A stretch of DNA of 64,000 nt, taken from the NCBI RefSeq assembly GCF_903652925.1, contig NZ_CAHLAR010000003.1:248001-312000 (forward strand). Reading direction: 5' to 3'. Below are positions 38,098 to 48,129 of the stretch, piece after piece. The notes beneath the pieces are model-generated. The model ran no database searches and was not told the origin of the DNA. It saw only the letters and a program-made list of their open reading frames with translations. Each line of letters starts with the position of its first letter. Positions within the stretch are counted from its first letter, which is position 1. Origin of the DNA: Achromobacter anxifer. Its GTDB lineage: Bacteria > Pseudomonadota > Gammaproteobacteria > Burkholderiales > Burkholderiaceae_B. Position numbers and translations under genes: made by a program.

Positions 38098-38676
38098 ATG
38101 AAGAAGTTCCTGTTCGACCTGTTTCCGCTGTTCCTTTTCTTCATCGCCTACCGGTACACGGACATCTTCATCGCCACGGGCGTCGCCATGGCGGCGGCCG
38201 TGCTGCAGATCGTCTGGCTGAAGGCGACCGGCCGCGCCACCGAGGCCATGCACTGGATCAACCTCACGGTCATCCTGGTGTTCGGCGGCGCCACGATCTG
38301 GCTGCACAGCGACGTCTTCATCAAGTGGAAGCCCACGGTGCTGTACTGGCTGTTCGGCGGCGCGCTGGTGTTCGCTCGCCTCCTGTTCGGCCGCAACCTG
38401 ATCCGCCGCCTGATGGAAAAGCAGATCCAGCTGCCGGACGCCGCCTGGGAACGCCTGAACTTGGTCTGGGCCGGCTTCTTCCTGGTGGCCGGCGCGCTCA
38501 ATCTGTATGTGGCGTTTTCCGGCCACTTCACCGAGTCGCAATGGGTCAGCTTCAAGGCCTTCGGCTTGATGGGTCTGATGGTGGTCTTCGTGATCGGCCA
38601 GTCGATCTGGCTGGGCAAGCACATCCAGACCGAGGAACAGGCCCCCTCCTCCGATACCCCGCCCCGCCAGCCCTGA
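38098..38676 (+). CDS. yciB: Septation protein A / inner membrane protein YciB
   Basis: 192 aa with five to six membrane segments, beginning KKFLFDLFPLFLFFIAYRYT, the conserved IspZ/YciB start. Other marks are TVLYWLFGGALV and LNLVWAGFFLVAGALNLYVAF. YciB acts in envelope and division-zone integrity. The start codon follows the msrB stop directly. A short hydrophilic tail ends the protein. Part of msrB-yciB-bolA-ppiC. Confidence 0.94.
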   Translation: MKKFLFDLFPLFLFFIAYRYTDIFIATGVAMAAAVLQIVWLKATGRATEAMHWINLTVILVFGGATIWLHSDVFIKWKPTVLYWLFGGALVFARLLFGRNLIRRLMEKQIQLPDAAWERLNLVWAGFFLVAGALNLYVAFSGHFTESQWVSFKAFGLMGLMVVFVIGQSIWLGKHIQTEEQAPSSDTPPRQP

Positions 38677-38744
38677 AGCGCTCCGATTCCCCTGCCGGCG
38701 CGCCCGCCCCCCAGCCCGCGCGCCGGAACTTGATACCCGTCCCC

Positions 38745-39014
38745 ATGTCAGACACCACCGACCGCATTTCCCTTATCCGGGAGCGGCTAGCCGCCCTGGA
38801 ACCCGTCAGCCTCGACATCCTGGACGACTCGCATTTGCATGCCGGCCACGAAGGCAGTAAAAACGGCGCCGGCCACTATCGCGTGATCATCGTAGCGCCT
38901 TGCTTTGCGGGGCTCTCCGCCGTTGCGCGGCATAGGCTGGTGTATCATCATTTGCAAGATTTGATCCCCTATCCGATTCATGCGCTTGCGCTAGATGCCC
39001 AGGCTCCCAAATAG
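38745..39014 (+). CDS. bolA: BolA-family protein
   Basis: 89 aa from the ATG at 38745 (MSDTTDRISLIRERL); the frame extends upstream antisense-style. The BolA/YrbA fold is recognised by LDILDDSHLHAGHEG, GHYRVIIVAPCFAG and RHRLVYHHLQDLI. The conserved histidines can hold a [2Fe-2S] cluster with a monothiol glutaredoxin. Gap of 68 bp from yciB and 17 bp to ppiC, so it is probably in the same transcript. Confidence 0.92.
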   Translation: MSDTTDRISLIRERLAALEPVSLDILDDSHLHAGHEGSKNGAGHYRVIIVAPCFAGLSAVARHRLVYHHLQDLIPYPIHALALDAQAPK

Positions 39015-39031
39015 TAAGTAAAAGGATATTC

Positions 39032-39808
39032 ATGAAACGCATCGTCATGCTGGCTGCGGCCTGCGTCATCGCCGTGCCGGCTTTTGCTCAGAACGTGGCT
39101 ACCGTCAACGGCAAGGCCATTCCGCAAAAGAGCCTGGATCAATTCGTCAAGCTGCTGGTCAGCCAGGGCGCCACCGATTCGCCGCAACTGCGCGAACAGG
39201 TCAAGCAGGAAATGATCAACCGCCAGATCTTCGTGCAGGCCGCCGAAGCCGGCGGCATCGCCAAGCAAGCCGACGTCCAGACCGAAATCGAACTGGCCCG
39301 CCAAGGCATCCTGGTGCGCGCCCTGATGGCCGACTACCTGGCCAAGCACCCGGTGTCGGACGCCAAGGTCACGGCCGAATACGAGAAGATCAAGAAGGAA
39401 CAAGCCGGCAAGATGGAATACAAGGTCCGCCATATCCTCGTCGAAGACGAGAAGACGGCGAACGACCTGCTGGCCCAGATCAAGAGCAACAAGAGCAAGT
39501 TCGGCGACCTGGCCAAGAAGAACTCCAAGGACCCCGGCAGCGCCGAAAAGGGTGGCGACCTGGGTTGGGCTCCCCCGACCAACTACGTCCAGCCGTTCGC
39601 GCAGGCCGTGACGCAGCTGAAGAAGGGCGAACTGGTCGACAAGCCGGTGCAGACCCAGTATGGCTGGCACATCATCATGGTCGACGACACCCGTCCGGTG
39701 GAATTCCCGCCGCTCGACCAGGTGCGCCCGCAACTGGAAGAAATGCTGCGCCAGCAAACCCTGGCCGACTACCAGAAGGAACTGCGCGAAAAGGCCAAGA
39801 TTCAGTAA
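39032..39808 (+). CDS. Periplasmic parvulin-type peptidyl-prolyl isomerase
   Basis: 258 aa. The signal peptide MKRIVMLAAACVIAVPAFAQ is followed by an N-terminal helical chaperone part (NGKAIPQKSLDQFVKLLV, EMINRQIFVQAAE), then the PpiC rotamase domain at about 130-220 (KVRHILVEDEKTANDLL, KGGDLGWAPP, GWHIIMVDDTRPV), and a C-terminal helix. This is the SurA/PrsA-like plan of Bordetella Par27-type chaperones that assist outer-membrane protein folding. A strong terminator follows. Confidence 0.92.
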   Translation: MKRIVMLAAACVIAVPAFAQNVATVNGKAIPQKSLDQFVKLLVSQGATDSPQLREQVKQEMINRQIFVQAAEAGGIAKQADVQTEIELARQGILVRALMADYLAKHPVSDAKVTAEYEKIKKEQAGKMEYKVRHILVEDEKTANDLLAQIKSNKSKFGDLAKKNSKDPGSAEKGGDLGWAPPTNYVQPFAQAVTQLKKGELVDKPVQTQYGWHIIMVDDTRPVEFPPLDQVRPQLEEMLRQQTLADYQKELREKAKIQ

Positions 39809-39825
39809 GCCTTGCCGCACAGATG

Positions 39826-39854
39826 AAAAATGCCCGCGCAAGCGGGCATTTTTT
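39826..39854. terminator. Terminator after ppiC
   Basis: 12-bp stem (39826-39837 with 39842-39853) with a GCAA tetraloop, T-run on the plus strand and A-run before it, so it may also serve the minus-strand operon ending at 39907. Confidence 0.92.
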
Positions 39855-39906
39855 ATGCCTGGATCTTGCGCCGGAATCTGGCGCAGCCTGGCGGCGTACC
39901 GGCCTC

Positions 39907-40908
39907 TCAGGCCAGCGCCCGCTGCAAATGATCGTTCCAGAGGCGGCCTTCCAGCAGCGGCGACAGATGGCCATAGCGCCCGTCCACGCCAATCTGGACG
40001 ATGTTGGCCGGGTATGGCTCGCGCGCCCGGGCGCCCGGATCGTCCGGCGCGAACAGCTCGTCGGACGCGCAGCGCAGCCATCGCACCGGTGTCGAACTGC
40101 CCGACAAGGCCGCGCGCGCGTCGTAGCGGCAGGCGGCCGACCGTAGCGCCGCCATGGCCCAGGGCGAAAACCGCGCCGCCCAGGCCTGGGCATCGGCCCG
40201 CAGGCGCTGCTCCAGGTCGGACTCGCTCTTGTGCTCACCCTTGTCGGCCAGCCACTGCGCATAGCCATAGCGGCGCAAGGTGGAGCAGCGCAATTCGACC
40301 CATTCGTTCCAGGCCGCTTCATCGCCCGCGTCAAGCGCGGCGGCGATCCGGCGCAGGCGCTGCGCGTCTGCCATGCTGCCGCCACCAAGCGGCGCCGAGG
40401 CCAGCACCACGACCCGCCCCACCGGCAGCGGCGCAGCCACCGCCCACTGGAACGCCTGGTAGCCGCCATAGGAATAGCCGACCACGGCATCCAGCCGCTC
40501 GACACCCAGGGCGCGCAACCATTCCCCCTGCAGGCGCACGCCATCGGCAATCGACACGTCGGGAAATTCACCAGCCAGGGCGCCGTCCGGGCCGCTGCTG
40601 CCGAAGCAGGAACCCAGCGCATTGGGCGACAGCACGCAGGTATCGCGCGTGTCCAGCGCGGCCCCCGGCCCCAGCCATGGACTGGCCCAGCCAGCATCGG
40701 GATGGGCGTCGCCCTGATCCGGACGCAAGGCCTGGTGGCTGCCCGAGATGCCGTGCAACAACAGCACCACGGCGCGTGCACGCCCGGGCGCCGGGCCGTA
40801 GCGGGCCCAGGCCAGCGCGGCCGGGGCCAGCGTGCCGCCGCCGTCCAGGCGCAGGCCGCCGAATTGCGTCACGCCGGCGGCGTGATCCGCGGACAAGTAT
40901 GCCGCCAC
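39907..40908 (-). CDS. MetX-like alpha/beta hydrolase (acyltransferase superfamily)
   Basis: 333 aa with the alpha/beta-hydrolase fold of homoserine/serine O-acetyltransferases. The nucleophile is S146 in VVGYSYGGYQA, a variant of the MetX GGSMGG-Q elbow; the acid is D283 in CASDELFAP and the histidine H314 in GRYGHLSP. NALGSCFGSSGP corresponds to the MetX oxyanion region. Replacement of the second Met by Tyr and the accessory context argue against the housekeeping methionine enzyme. It is the last gene of bug-M24-tauD-metX-like, 9 bp after tauD, so a hydrolase or acyltransferase in an unknown degradation route is inferred. Confidence 0.75.
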   Translation of the reverse strand: MAAYLSADHAAGVTQFGGLRLDGGGTLAPAALAWARYGPAPGRARAVVLLLHGISGSHQALRPDQGDAHPDAGWASPWLGPGAALDTRDTCVLSPNALGSCFGSSGPDGALAGEFPDVSIADGVRLQGEWLRALGVERLDAVVGYSYGGYQAFQWAVAAPLPVGRVVVLASAPLGGGSMADAQRLRRIAAALDAGDEAAWNEWVELRCSTLRRYGYAQWLADKGEHKSESDLEQRLRADAQAWAARFSPWAMAALRSAACRYDARAALSGSSTPVRWLRCASDELFAPDDPGARAREPYPANIVQIGVDGRYGHLSPLLEGRLWNDHLQRALA

Positions 40909-40917
40909 GGCAAGCTC

Positions 40918-41760
40918 CTAGACCGGACGTTCGCCCATGACCGTCGTGCGGTAGATCGTGCGCCGCATGCTGGCAGGCAGTTCGCGGGTAGTCGCCTTGT
41001 GCATCACGCAGCGGTTGTCCCACATGACCACGTCGCCCGGCTCCCACTGCAACGCATACTGGTACTTCTGCTGCGTGCAATGCGCGAACAATCGGTCCAG
41101 CAGGTCCTGGCTGTCCGCCTCGCCCCAGCCGGCCACCTCCGCCGTCATGCCCGGGTGCACATAGAGCGCCTTGCGGCCAGTCTCGGGATGCATACGCACG
41201 ATGGGGTGCTCCACGTCCGGGGTGCCGGCCAGTTGGCTCGCGTCCATGGTGACCCGGGTGCCCTCCTCGGCCTTGGTGTTCTTGCGCCGGTAGCGGTGCA
41301 CCGCCCGCAGCCCCGCCAACTGGGACCGGGTGGCTTCGTCCAGCTCCTCGTAGGCGTGGTACATGTTGATGAACAACGTGTTGCCGCCTTCCGGCGGAAT
41401 CAGTTGGGCATTGAGTATGGTGGCCTTGGCGGGACACTCCCGGAAGGCGAAGTCCGAATGCCAGTACGAACCGCCGTCGGCAATGCCCGCCGGCACGCCG
41501 TTCTTGACCTCGTTGGACAAGACGAATATCTCGGGATACTCGGGGTGGTTGTACTGGGCCAGCACATGGATATCCAGCTCGCCCAGGCGGCGGCTGAAAC
41601 GCAGCTGGCCTTCGGGCGACAGGCGCTGGCTTTTGAAGACCAGCAACTGATGGCGCAGGAACAGCTGGTTCACGTCCTCGAACGCCGAGTCGTCCAGCGT
41701 TTCCAGATCCACGTCCCGCACGGCGGCGCCGATCAGCGGGCTCAGGGGTGTTGCTTTCAT
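40918..41760 (-). CDS. TauD/TfdA-family Fe(II)/2-oxoglutarate dioxygenase
   Basis: 280 aa from the ATG at 41760, with AGGAG 7 nt upstream. The facial triad is complete: H101 and D103 in YWHSDFAF, H254 in NRCVMHKAT, with R267/R271 near the end for 2-oxoglutarate. The family hydroxylates taurine, 2,4-D, sulfates, carnitine-like and other small molecules. It is third in the Bug-led operon, with 20 bp from the M24-like gene and 9 bp to the MetX-like gene. The substrate is unknown, and sulfonate genes are absent here. The open frame continues upstream, but there it only shadows the M24-like gene. Confidence 0.88.
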   Translation of the reverse strand: MKATPLSPLIGAAVRDVDLETLDDSAFEDVNQLFLRHQLLVFKSQRLSPEGQLRFSRRLGELDIHVLAQYNHPEYPEIFVLSNEVKNGVPAGIADGGSYWHSDFAFRECPAKATILNAQLIPPEGGNTLFINMYHAYEELDEATRSQLAGLRAVHRYRRKNTKAEEGTRVTMDASQLAGTPDVEHPIVRMHPETGRKALYVHPGMTAEVAGWGEADSQDLLDRLFAHCTQQKYQYALQWEPGDVVMWDNRCVMHKATTRELPASMRRTIYRTTVMGERPV

Positions 41761-41780
41761 CGTCAGGCTCCTGCAGGGAT

Positions 41781-42929
41781 TCAGGGAAGGCGGTGCACGC
41801 AGGCCTCGGTGCGCACCAGGGGTTCCGCGCCGTGCTCTCCGATCAGCACCGGATACTCCAGCCGCATGCCGCCCGCGCCGGGCCGGTACAAGTGCGTACC
41901 CAACGCCACCACCATGCCCGGCGTCACGACGTCGCGGCTGCGCAGGTTGATGAAGGGCCGGGTGCGCGCGCAGGTGCCCAGGCCATGGCCGAACAGCGGC
42001 AGGCCGAATTCGCTCAGGCCGTGCTTCTCGAACACGGCGATGCCGCGGCTCGCGCACTCCGCTATCGGCCGGCCGGGCGTCAGGGAGGCGAGCATGGTCT
42101 GCACGGTCTCTTCCCAGCAGTCGATCAGCTTGCTCTGGACCGGGTCCGGCTTGCCCAGGAACACGGGCAAGGCGGTATCCGCCATGTAGAGATCCAGCAA
42201 TGGGTGCAGGTCCAGGATCACGAATTCGTCCTGCCGGATGGCGCGGTCGGTCGCCTGCTGCGTGACGCCGCGCAAAAAGCCGGTGCGCTCGCCCGCGCCG
42301 ACCTCGGTGCCGCCCGTCACGGCCCAGGACCAGGTGCTGCCGCGCCGCCGGATCGCGCGCTCGATCTCGCCGGCGATCTCGTTTTCGGTCGCCCCCGCCC
42401 GCACCGCGTTCATGCCTTGTTCGAAGCCGTAGTCCGAGACCTCCGCCGCATGGCGCAGGCGTTCGATCTCCGCGGCATCCTTGATCAGCATGACGTCGTC
42501 GATCACGTCCACGCCGTTCGCGAAGCGGATGTCGGGGAGGTGGCTGGACAGGTCGAAGTACTCGGCCGCGGTCAGCATGCCCGGCGCCACCTGCGCGGCC
42601 CCCGGGTGCGACAGGTCCAGCGCGACCTTGCCGCGCGTCAGCCCGTGATGCTCCAGGCGTTGGCGTATCAGCTGCGGGAAGTCCGAGAATTCGAATTCGT
42701 ACATTTCCATCTGGTGGCCCTCGGCTCGCACGCGCGAAGCGTCCATGGCCCAGTAGATGAATTCGCAATGGCCGTCGGCGGTCACCAGCACCGCGCCGCG
42801 CCAGGGCATGAAGGCTCCGCTCAGGTAGTGCAGCGCGCCCTGGCGGGTGCCCAGGTAGGCATTAAAACCGAGTTCTCGCGCGTGCTGCGCGACGCGCTTG
42901 CGGCGCGCCTGAAAATCGATGGACTGCAT
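41781..42929 (-). CDS. M24 pita-bread-fold protein (creatinase/Xaa-Pro peptidase-like) with incomplete metal site
   Basis: 382 aa from the ATG at 42929, with AAGGAG 6 nt upstream; the longer frame to 43025 overlaps bug and is unsupported. N-terminal creatinase domain (1 to about 150), then the M24 catalytic domain. Of the five usual ligands, D240, D251, H315 and E358 are visible, but the fourth, normally Glu in an E-P-G motif, is glycine (G344 in VALGTHLYRPG). It may bind one metal, or none as in true creatinase. It is the second gene of the operon. Function: probable C-N hydrolase or peptidase, unproven. Confidence 0.78.
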   Translation of the reverse strand: MQSIDFQARRKRVAQHARELGFNAYLGTRQGALHYLSGAFMPWRGAVLVTADGHCEFIYWAMDASRVRAEGHQMEMYEFEFSDFPQLIRQRLEHHGLTRGKVALDLSHPGAAQVAPGMLTAAEYFDLSSHLPDIRFANGVDVIDDVMLIKDAAEIERLRHAAEVSDYGFEQGMNAVRAGATENEIAGEIERAIRRRGSTWSWAVTGGTEVGAGERTGFLRGVTQQATDRAIRQDEFVILDLHPLLDLYMADTALPVFLGKPDPVQSKLIDCWEETVQTMLASLTPGRPIAECASRGIAVFEKHGLSEFGLPLFGHGLGTCARTRPFINLRSRDVVTPGMVVALGTHLYRPGAGGMRLEYPVLIGEHGAEPLVRTEACVHRLP

Positions 42930-42951
42930 GGATGGCTCCTTGTTGGGGACT

Positions 42952-43932
42952 TCAGGAAACGGACGCGCCGGAGGCTTTGACGACGGGCGCCCATTTCTCG
43001 GTTTCGTCGGCGGTGAAGCGGGCAAAGTCGTCGGGCGTGCTGACTACCGGGTCGGCGGCCTGGGACTGCAACTGTTCCCGCACGCGGGGATCGGCCAGCG
43101 CCCGGGCGATTTCCTGCTGCAGGCGGTCGACGATGGGGCGCGGCGTGCCGGCGGGCGCGAACACGCCGATCCAGGACGTCATGGCGTAGCCCGGAAGGGT
43201 TTCGGCCACGGCCGGGATGTCGGGCGCGGCCGGCGAACGCTCGGGCCCGGTGACTGCGATGGCGCGCAGCTTGCCCGCCTTGATCAGGGGCTGGGCGATG
43301 ACCAGGCTATCGAAGGCCAGATCGGCCTGTCCGCCGATCACGTCCGTGAGCGCCGGCAGGCTGCCCTTGTACGGGATGTGCTGCATCTGCACGCCGGCCA
43401 TTTCGTTGAACAGTTCGCCGGACATGTGCATGGACGTGCCGCTGCCGCCCGAAGCGCGGTTGAGCTTGCCGGGATGCGCCTTGGCATAGGCGATCAGGTC
43501 CGCCACCGAATGGATGGGCAGCTTGGGATTGACCACCACGACCAGCGGATACGACACGACCTGCGTCACCGCCGTGAAGTCCTTCAGCGGCTGGAACGGC
43601 ATGGCCTTGTACAGGGTCTGGTTGATGGCGTTGGTGCCTATCGTGCCCATCAGGATGGTGTAGCCGTCCGGGGCAGCCTTGGCCACGGCGTCCGCGCCGA
43701 TGTTGCCGCCGGCGCCTGGCTTGGCCTCGACGATCACCGTCACGCCCATGCTCTGCGTCATGCGCTCGGCCAGCAACCGGGTGACGATTTCCGTCGGGCC
43801 GCCGGCCGCGGCGGGCACCACGAAGCGGATGGGTTTGCTGGGATAGGCTTCGGCCGCGCCGGCGGCGGAACTGGCCGCCGCCCCTACCGCCAGGGCGCAC
43901 GCGCCCAGGGCGCGCAATAGTCTCCTGCACAT
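42952..43932 (-). CDS. Bug-family periplasmic solute receptor
   Basis: 326 aa with a Sec signal (MCRRLLRALGACALAVGAAA, cleaved near AGA). Family marks are YPSKPIRFVVPAAAGGPTEI, PGAGGNIGADAVAKAAPDGY, MHMSGELFNEMAGVQMQHIP and YKGSLPALTDVIGG. GGAG lies about 8 nt upstream of the ATG. It is the first gene of a four-gene operon and divergent from the IclR gene. No transporter membrane genes are present. It probably captures the compound degraded by the downstream enzymes. Confidence 0.9.
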   Translation of the reverse strand: MCRRLLRALGACALAVGAAASSAAGAAEAYPSKPIRFVVPAAAGGPTEIVTRLLAERMTQSMGVTVIVEAKPGAGGNIGADAVAKAAPDGYTILMGTIGTNAINQTLYKAMPFQPLKDFTAVTQVVSYPLVVVVNPKLPIHSVADLIAYAKAHPGKLNRASGGSGTSMHMSGELFNEMAGVQMQHIPYKGSLPALTDVIGGQADLAFDSLVIAQPLIKAGKLRAIAVTGPERSPAAPDIPAVAETLPGYAMTSWIGVFAPAGTPRPIVDRLQQEIARALADPRVREQLQSQAADPVVSTPDDFARFTADETEKWAPVVKASGASVS

Positions 43933-43987
43933 GGCATGTCTCCGTTTATGCGGGACGTACCGGGCGGGTGCCCTGGCCGACCCATCT

Positions 43988-44013
43988 AATTAACGAACAA
44001 TTGTTCGCTAATT
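43988..44013. promoter_or_regulatory. 26-bp near-palindrome, candidate IclR operator
   Basis: Arms 43988-44000 and 44001-44013 are complementary at 12 of 13 positions, with the perfect core CGAACAATTGTTCG at 43994-44007. It lies in the 149-bp region between the divergent bug and iclR starts, in AT-rich sequence unlike the genes around it. Several IclR-family operators contain GTTCG/CGAAC half-sites, which supports the call. Confidence 0.65.
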
Positions 44014-44081
44014 GGCATTTTATGGAGATTGCCGCGGATGTCAAACTACAATCGAGCCTTCAACGACAAGACCGCCGATAC

Positions 44082-44876
44082 ATGGACACGACATTGCCGG
44101 AACCGAAAGAAAGGAAAGAGGAGTTTCTGGACAGCCTCGCCAACGGGCTGCAATTGCTGCAAATCTACGCCACCGGCGTGGCCAGCGTGACCGTGCAGGA
44201 GGCCGCCGAACAGCTCGACGTGACGCGCGCGGCATCGCGGCGCATTCTGCTGACGCTGGAAAAGCTGGGTTATGTGCGGCAGGACGGCAGGGATTTCTCG
44301 CCCACGCCCAAGGTCATGGACCTGGGCTACGCCTATTTCGCTTCGCTGAGCCTGCCCAAGCTGACCCGCGCGACCATGCGCGAAGTCGCCCAAAGCGTGG
44401 GGGAAACCTGCTCGCTGGGGGTGCTGGACCGGCAGCACGTCGTCTTTCTGGCGCGCGAGGAAGGCCCCAAGCTGCTCAAGCTGGACCTCTCGGTGGGCAG
44501 CCGCCTGCCCGCCTACGCCCATTCCCTGGGCCGCACGCTGCTGTCGACGCTGGATGACGAGGCGCTCGATGCCTATCTGGAAAGCGCCGACCTGAAGCGC
44601 CTGACGCCCTACACGACGGTGTCGCGCAGCGCCCTGCGCAAGCTGATCCGGCAGGTGCGCGAGGACGGCTACTGCATTTCGGTCAGCGAACTGGTGGACG
44701 GCTTCGCGGGGGTGGCCGTTCCCCTGTACAACCACGAAGGCCGCGCGGTGGCGGGCCTGAGCGTCAGCATGGTGCTCGGCTCCCGCCAACCCGACGAATT
44801 GAAGCGGCAGCACCTGCCTGCCTTGCAGCGCGCGGCTACCGCCATCCGCGACATGATGCCGCGCAGCAGCATCTGA
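44082..44876 (+). CDS. IclR-family transcriptional regulator
   Basis: 264 aa from the ATG at 44082; the frame runs to 43968 but crosses the candidate operator, so the shorter start is preferred. N-terminal winged helix (LQLLQIYATGVASVTVQEAA, then TRAASRRILLTLEKLGYVRQ) and C-terminal effector-binding GAF-like domain (GSRLPAYAHSLGRTLLST, GYCISVSELVDGFAGVAVPL). The charged N-terminal tail PEPKERKEEF resembles PobR/PcaR-like members that control aromatic or acid catabolism. It is divergent from the operon it probably regulates. Confidence 0.88.
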   Translation: MDTTLPEPKERKEEFLDSLANGLQLLQIYATGVASVTVQEAAEQLDVTRAASRRILLTLEKLGYVRQDGRDFSPTPKVMDLGYAYFASLSLPKLTRATMREVAQSVGETCSLGVLDRQHVVFLAREEGPKLLKLDLSVGSRLPAYAHSLGRTLLSTLDDEALDAYLESADLKRLTPYTTVSRSALRKLIRQVREDGYCISVSELVDGFAGVAVPLYNHEGRAVAGLSVSMVLGSRQPDELKRQHLPALQRAATAIRDMMPRSSI

Positions 44877-44894
44877 ACTGGCGGCCGGGCGGCC

Positions 44895-47003
<2,109 letters not shown>

Positions 47004-48083
47004 TTAAGCAAACACCCTTTGGGCGCGCTCGCTGCCGGCGGGCAGGCCCGCTTGTTCAAGTTGGCCGAACAGCACCTGGAGCCGTTCGTCGATCACCGTT
47101 TCCGAGCCGTCGGCCAGGGGCTTGCCCTGATCGTCGACCAGATCCGCGCGCAGCCGGGCGGCCAGGTCGCGACCCACGTCGACCATGCGGCCGAAGGCGC
47201 GGGCATCCGCCGGGCTGCAGGGCACGTCCAGCAGCAGGTACAGGCGTTCGATGCCGCCCATGCCGGCATCGAAAGCGGCGCCGTCGGCGCGCGCCAGCGT
47301 GAAGCGGGCCACGCCGTTTTCCGCCGGCCAGGCCAGGCGGCTGCCGTCGGCGACGAAGCCGAGGTCGCGCGCCACCGACAGCACCTCGGCCGCGGGCTGG
47401 GCGGCGCCCAGCAGCAGGGTCAGGCCGACCTGGGTATCCAGGGCGGCGCAGGTGTCGTCCAAGCGGGCGCCCTGTTCCAGCACGGCCTGCTGGTCCGGGC
47501 CTTCGATGGTGGCATCGAAGCGCTCGGCCATGTCCTGGGCGCGGGCCCAGGCCTGGGACCATTCGATGGCGGTCAGCGGGCCGCTGCGGTTGGCCAGCAG
47601 CACGGCCAGCTGCATCGAGGCGTAGGTCTCGCCTGCATGGATACGCGCGCGGTGGCGGCGCTGGTCGGTTTCGGCGAACACGCGCATGGGCTTACGGCCC
47701 ACGTGGCGCAGGCTTTGCATGTAGGGCAGCAGATCGGCGCCGCGCACGGCTTCGGCGAAGTTGATCTCGATGACCACCTCGCAGGCGGGATCGGGCTCTT
47801 CCGTGTCGTCGGCATCGCTGCCCGGATCGACCGGGGCCGGCTGGCCGGGCTGGGCGCGAGGAGCCTCGCCGCCCATGCCGGGCTCGCGGCGCGCCGCCGC
47901 GGCGCCCGCGGTCGCGGCTGCGCCTGTGGCGGCCCCCGCCCCCAACAGCGGATCCTGCTCGGTGGAGGGGAAATGGGTTTGCATCTTGCGCCGGACGCGC
48001 CGGTCCTGCCACCAGTTGAATCCCAGCACCAGCAGTATCAGCAATACGCCCAGGGCTATCAGCCCGATCTGCAAATCACTCAT
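47004..48083 (-). CDS. zipA: Cell division protein ZipA-like
   Basis: 359 aa. N-terminal membrane anchor (LQIGLIALGVLLILLVLGF, about 4-22) with a short basic cytoplasmic stretch, a Gly/Ala/Pro-rich linker (about 45-105), and a C-terminal ZipA FtsZ-binding domain (ERLYLLLDVPCSPADARAFG near 290). It tethers the FtsZ ring to the membrane. Overall identity with enterobacterial ZipA looks low, so the call rests on architecture and on position between smc and ligA. It abuts ligA and lies 46 bp after smc. Confidence 0.82.
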   Translation of the reverse strand: MSDLQIGLIALGVLLILLVLGFNWWQDRRVRRKMQTHFPSTEQDPLLGAGAATGAAATAGAAAARREPGMGGEAPRAQPGQPAPVDPGSDADDTEEPDPACEVVIEINFAEAVRGADLLPYMQSLRHVGRKPMRVFAETDQRRHRARIHAGETYASMQLAVLLANRSGPLTAIEWSQAWARAQDMAERFDATIEGPDQQAVLEQGARLDDTCAALDTQVGLTLLLGAAQPAAEVLSVARDLGFVADGSRLAWPAENGVARFTLARADGAAFDAGMGGIERLYLLLDVPCSPADARAFGRMVDVGRDLAARLRADLVDDQGKPLADGSETVIDERLQVLFGQLEQAGLPAGSERAQRVFA

Positions 48084-48129
48084 GTATAAATCCCGCGCCG
48101 AGACCCCGACGCCCTTCTGAATATTGGGT

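Noticed and set aside
40231-42189. 652-codon plus-strand frame across the MetX-like, TauD and M24 genes
   Set aside because: Crosses three real gene boundaries on the opposite strand.
40918-42768. Reading the dioxygenase frame back to 42768
   Set aside because: The upstream half is a shadow of the M24 gene; the ATG at 41760 has a good ribosome site and starts the TauD-like sequence.
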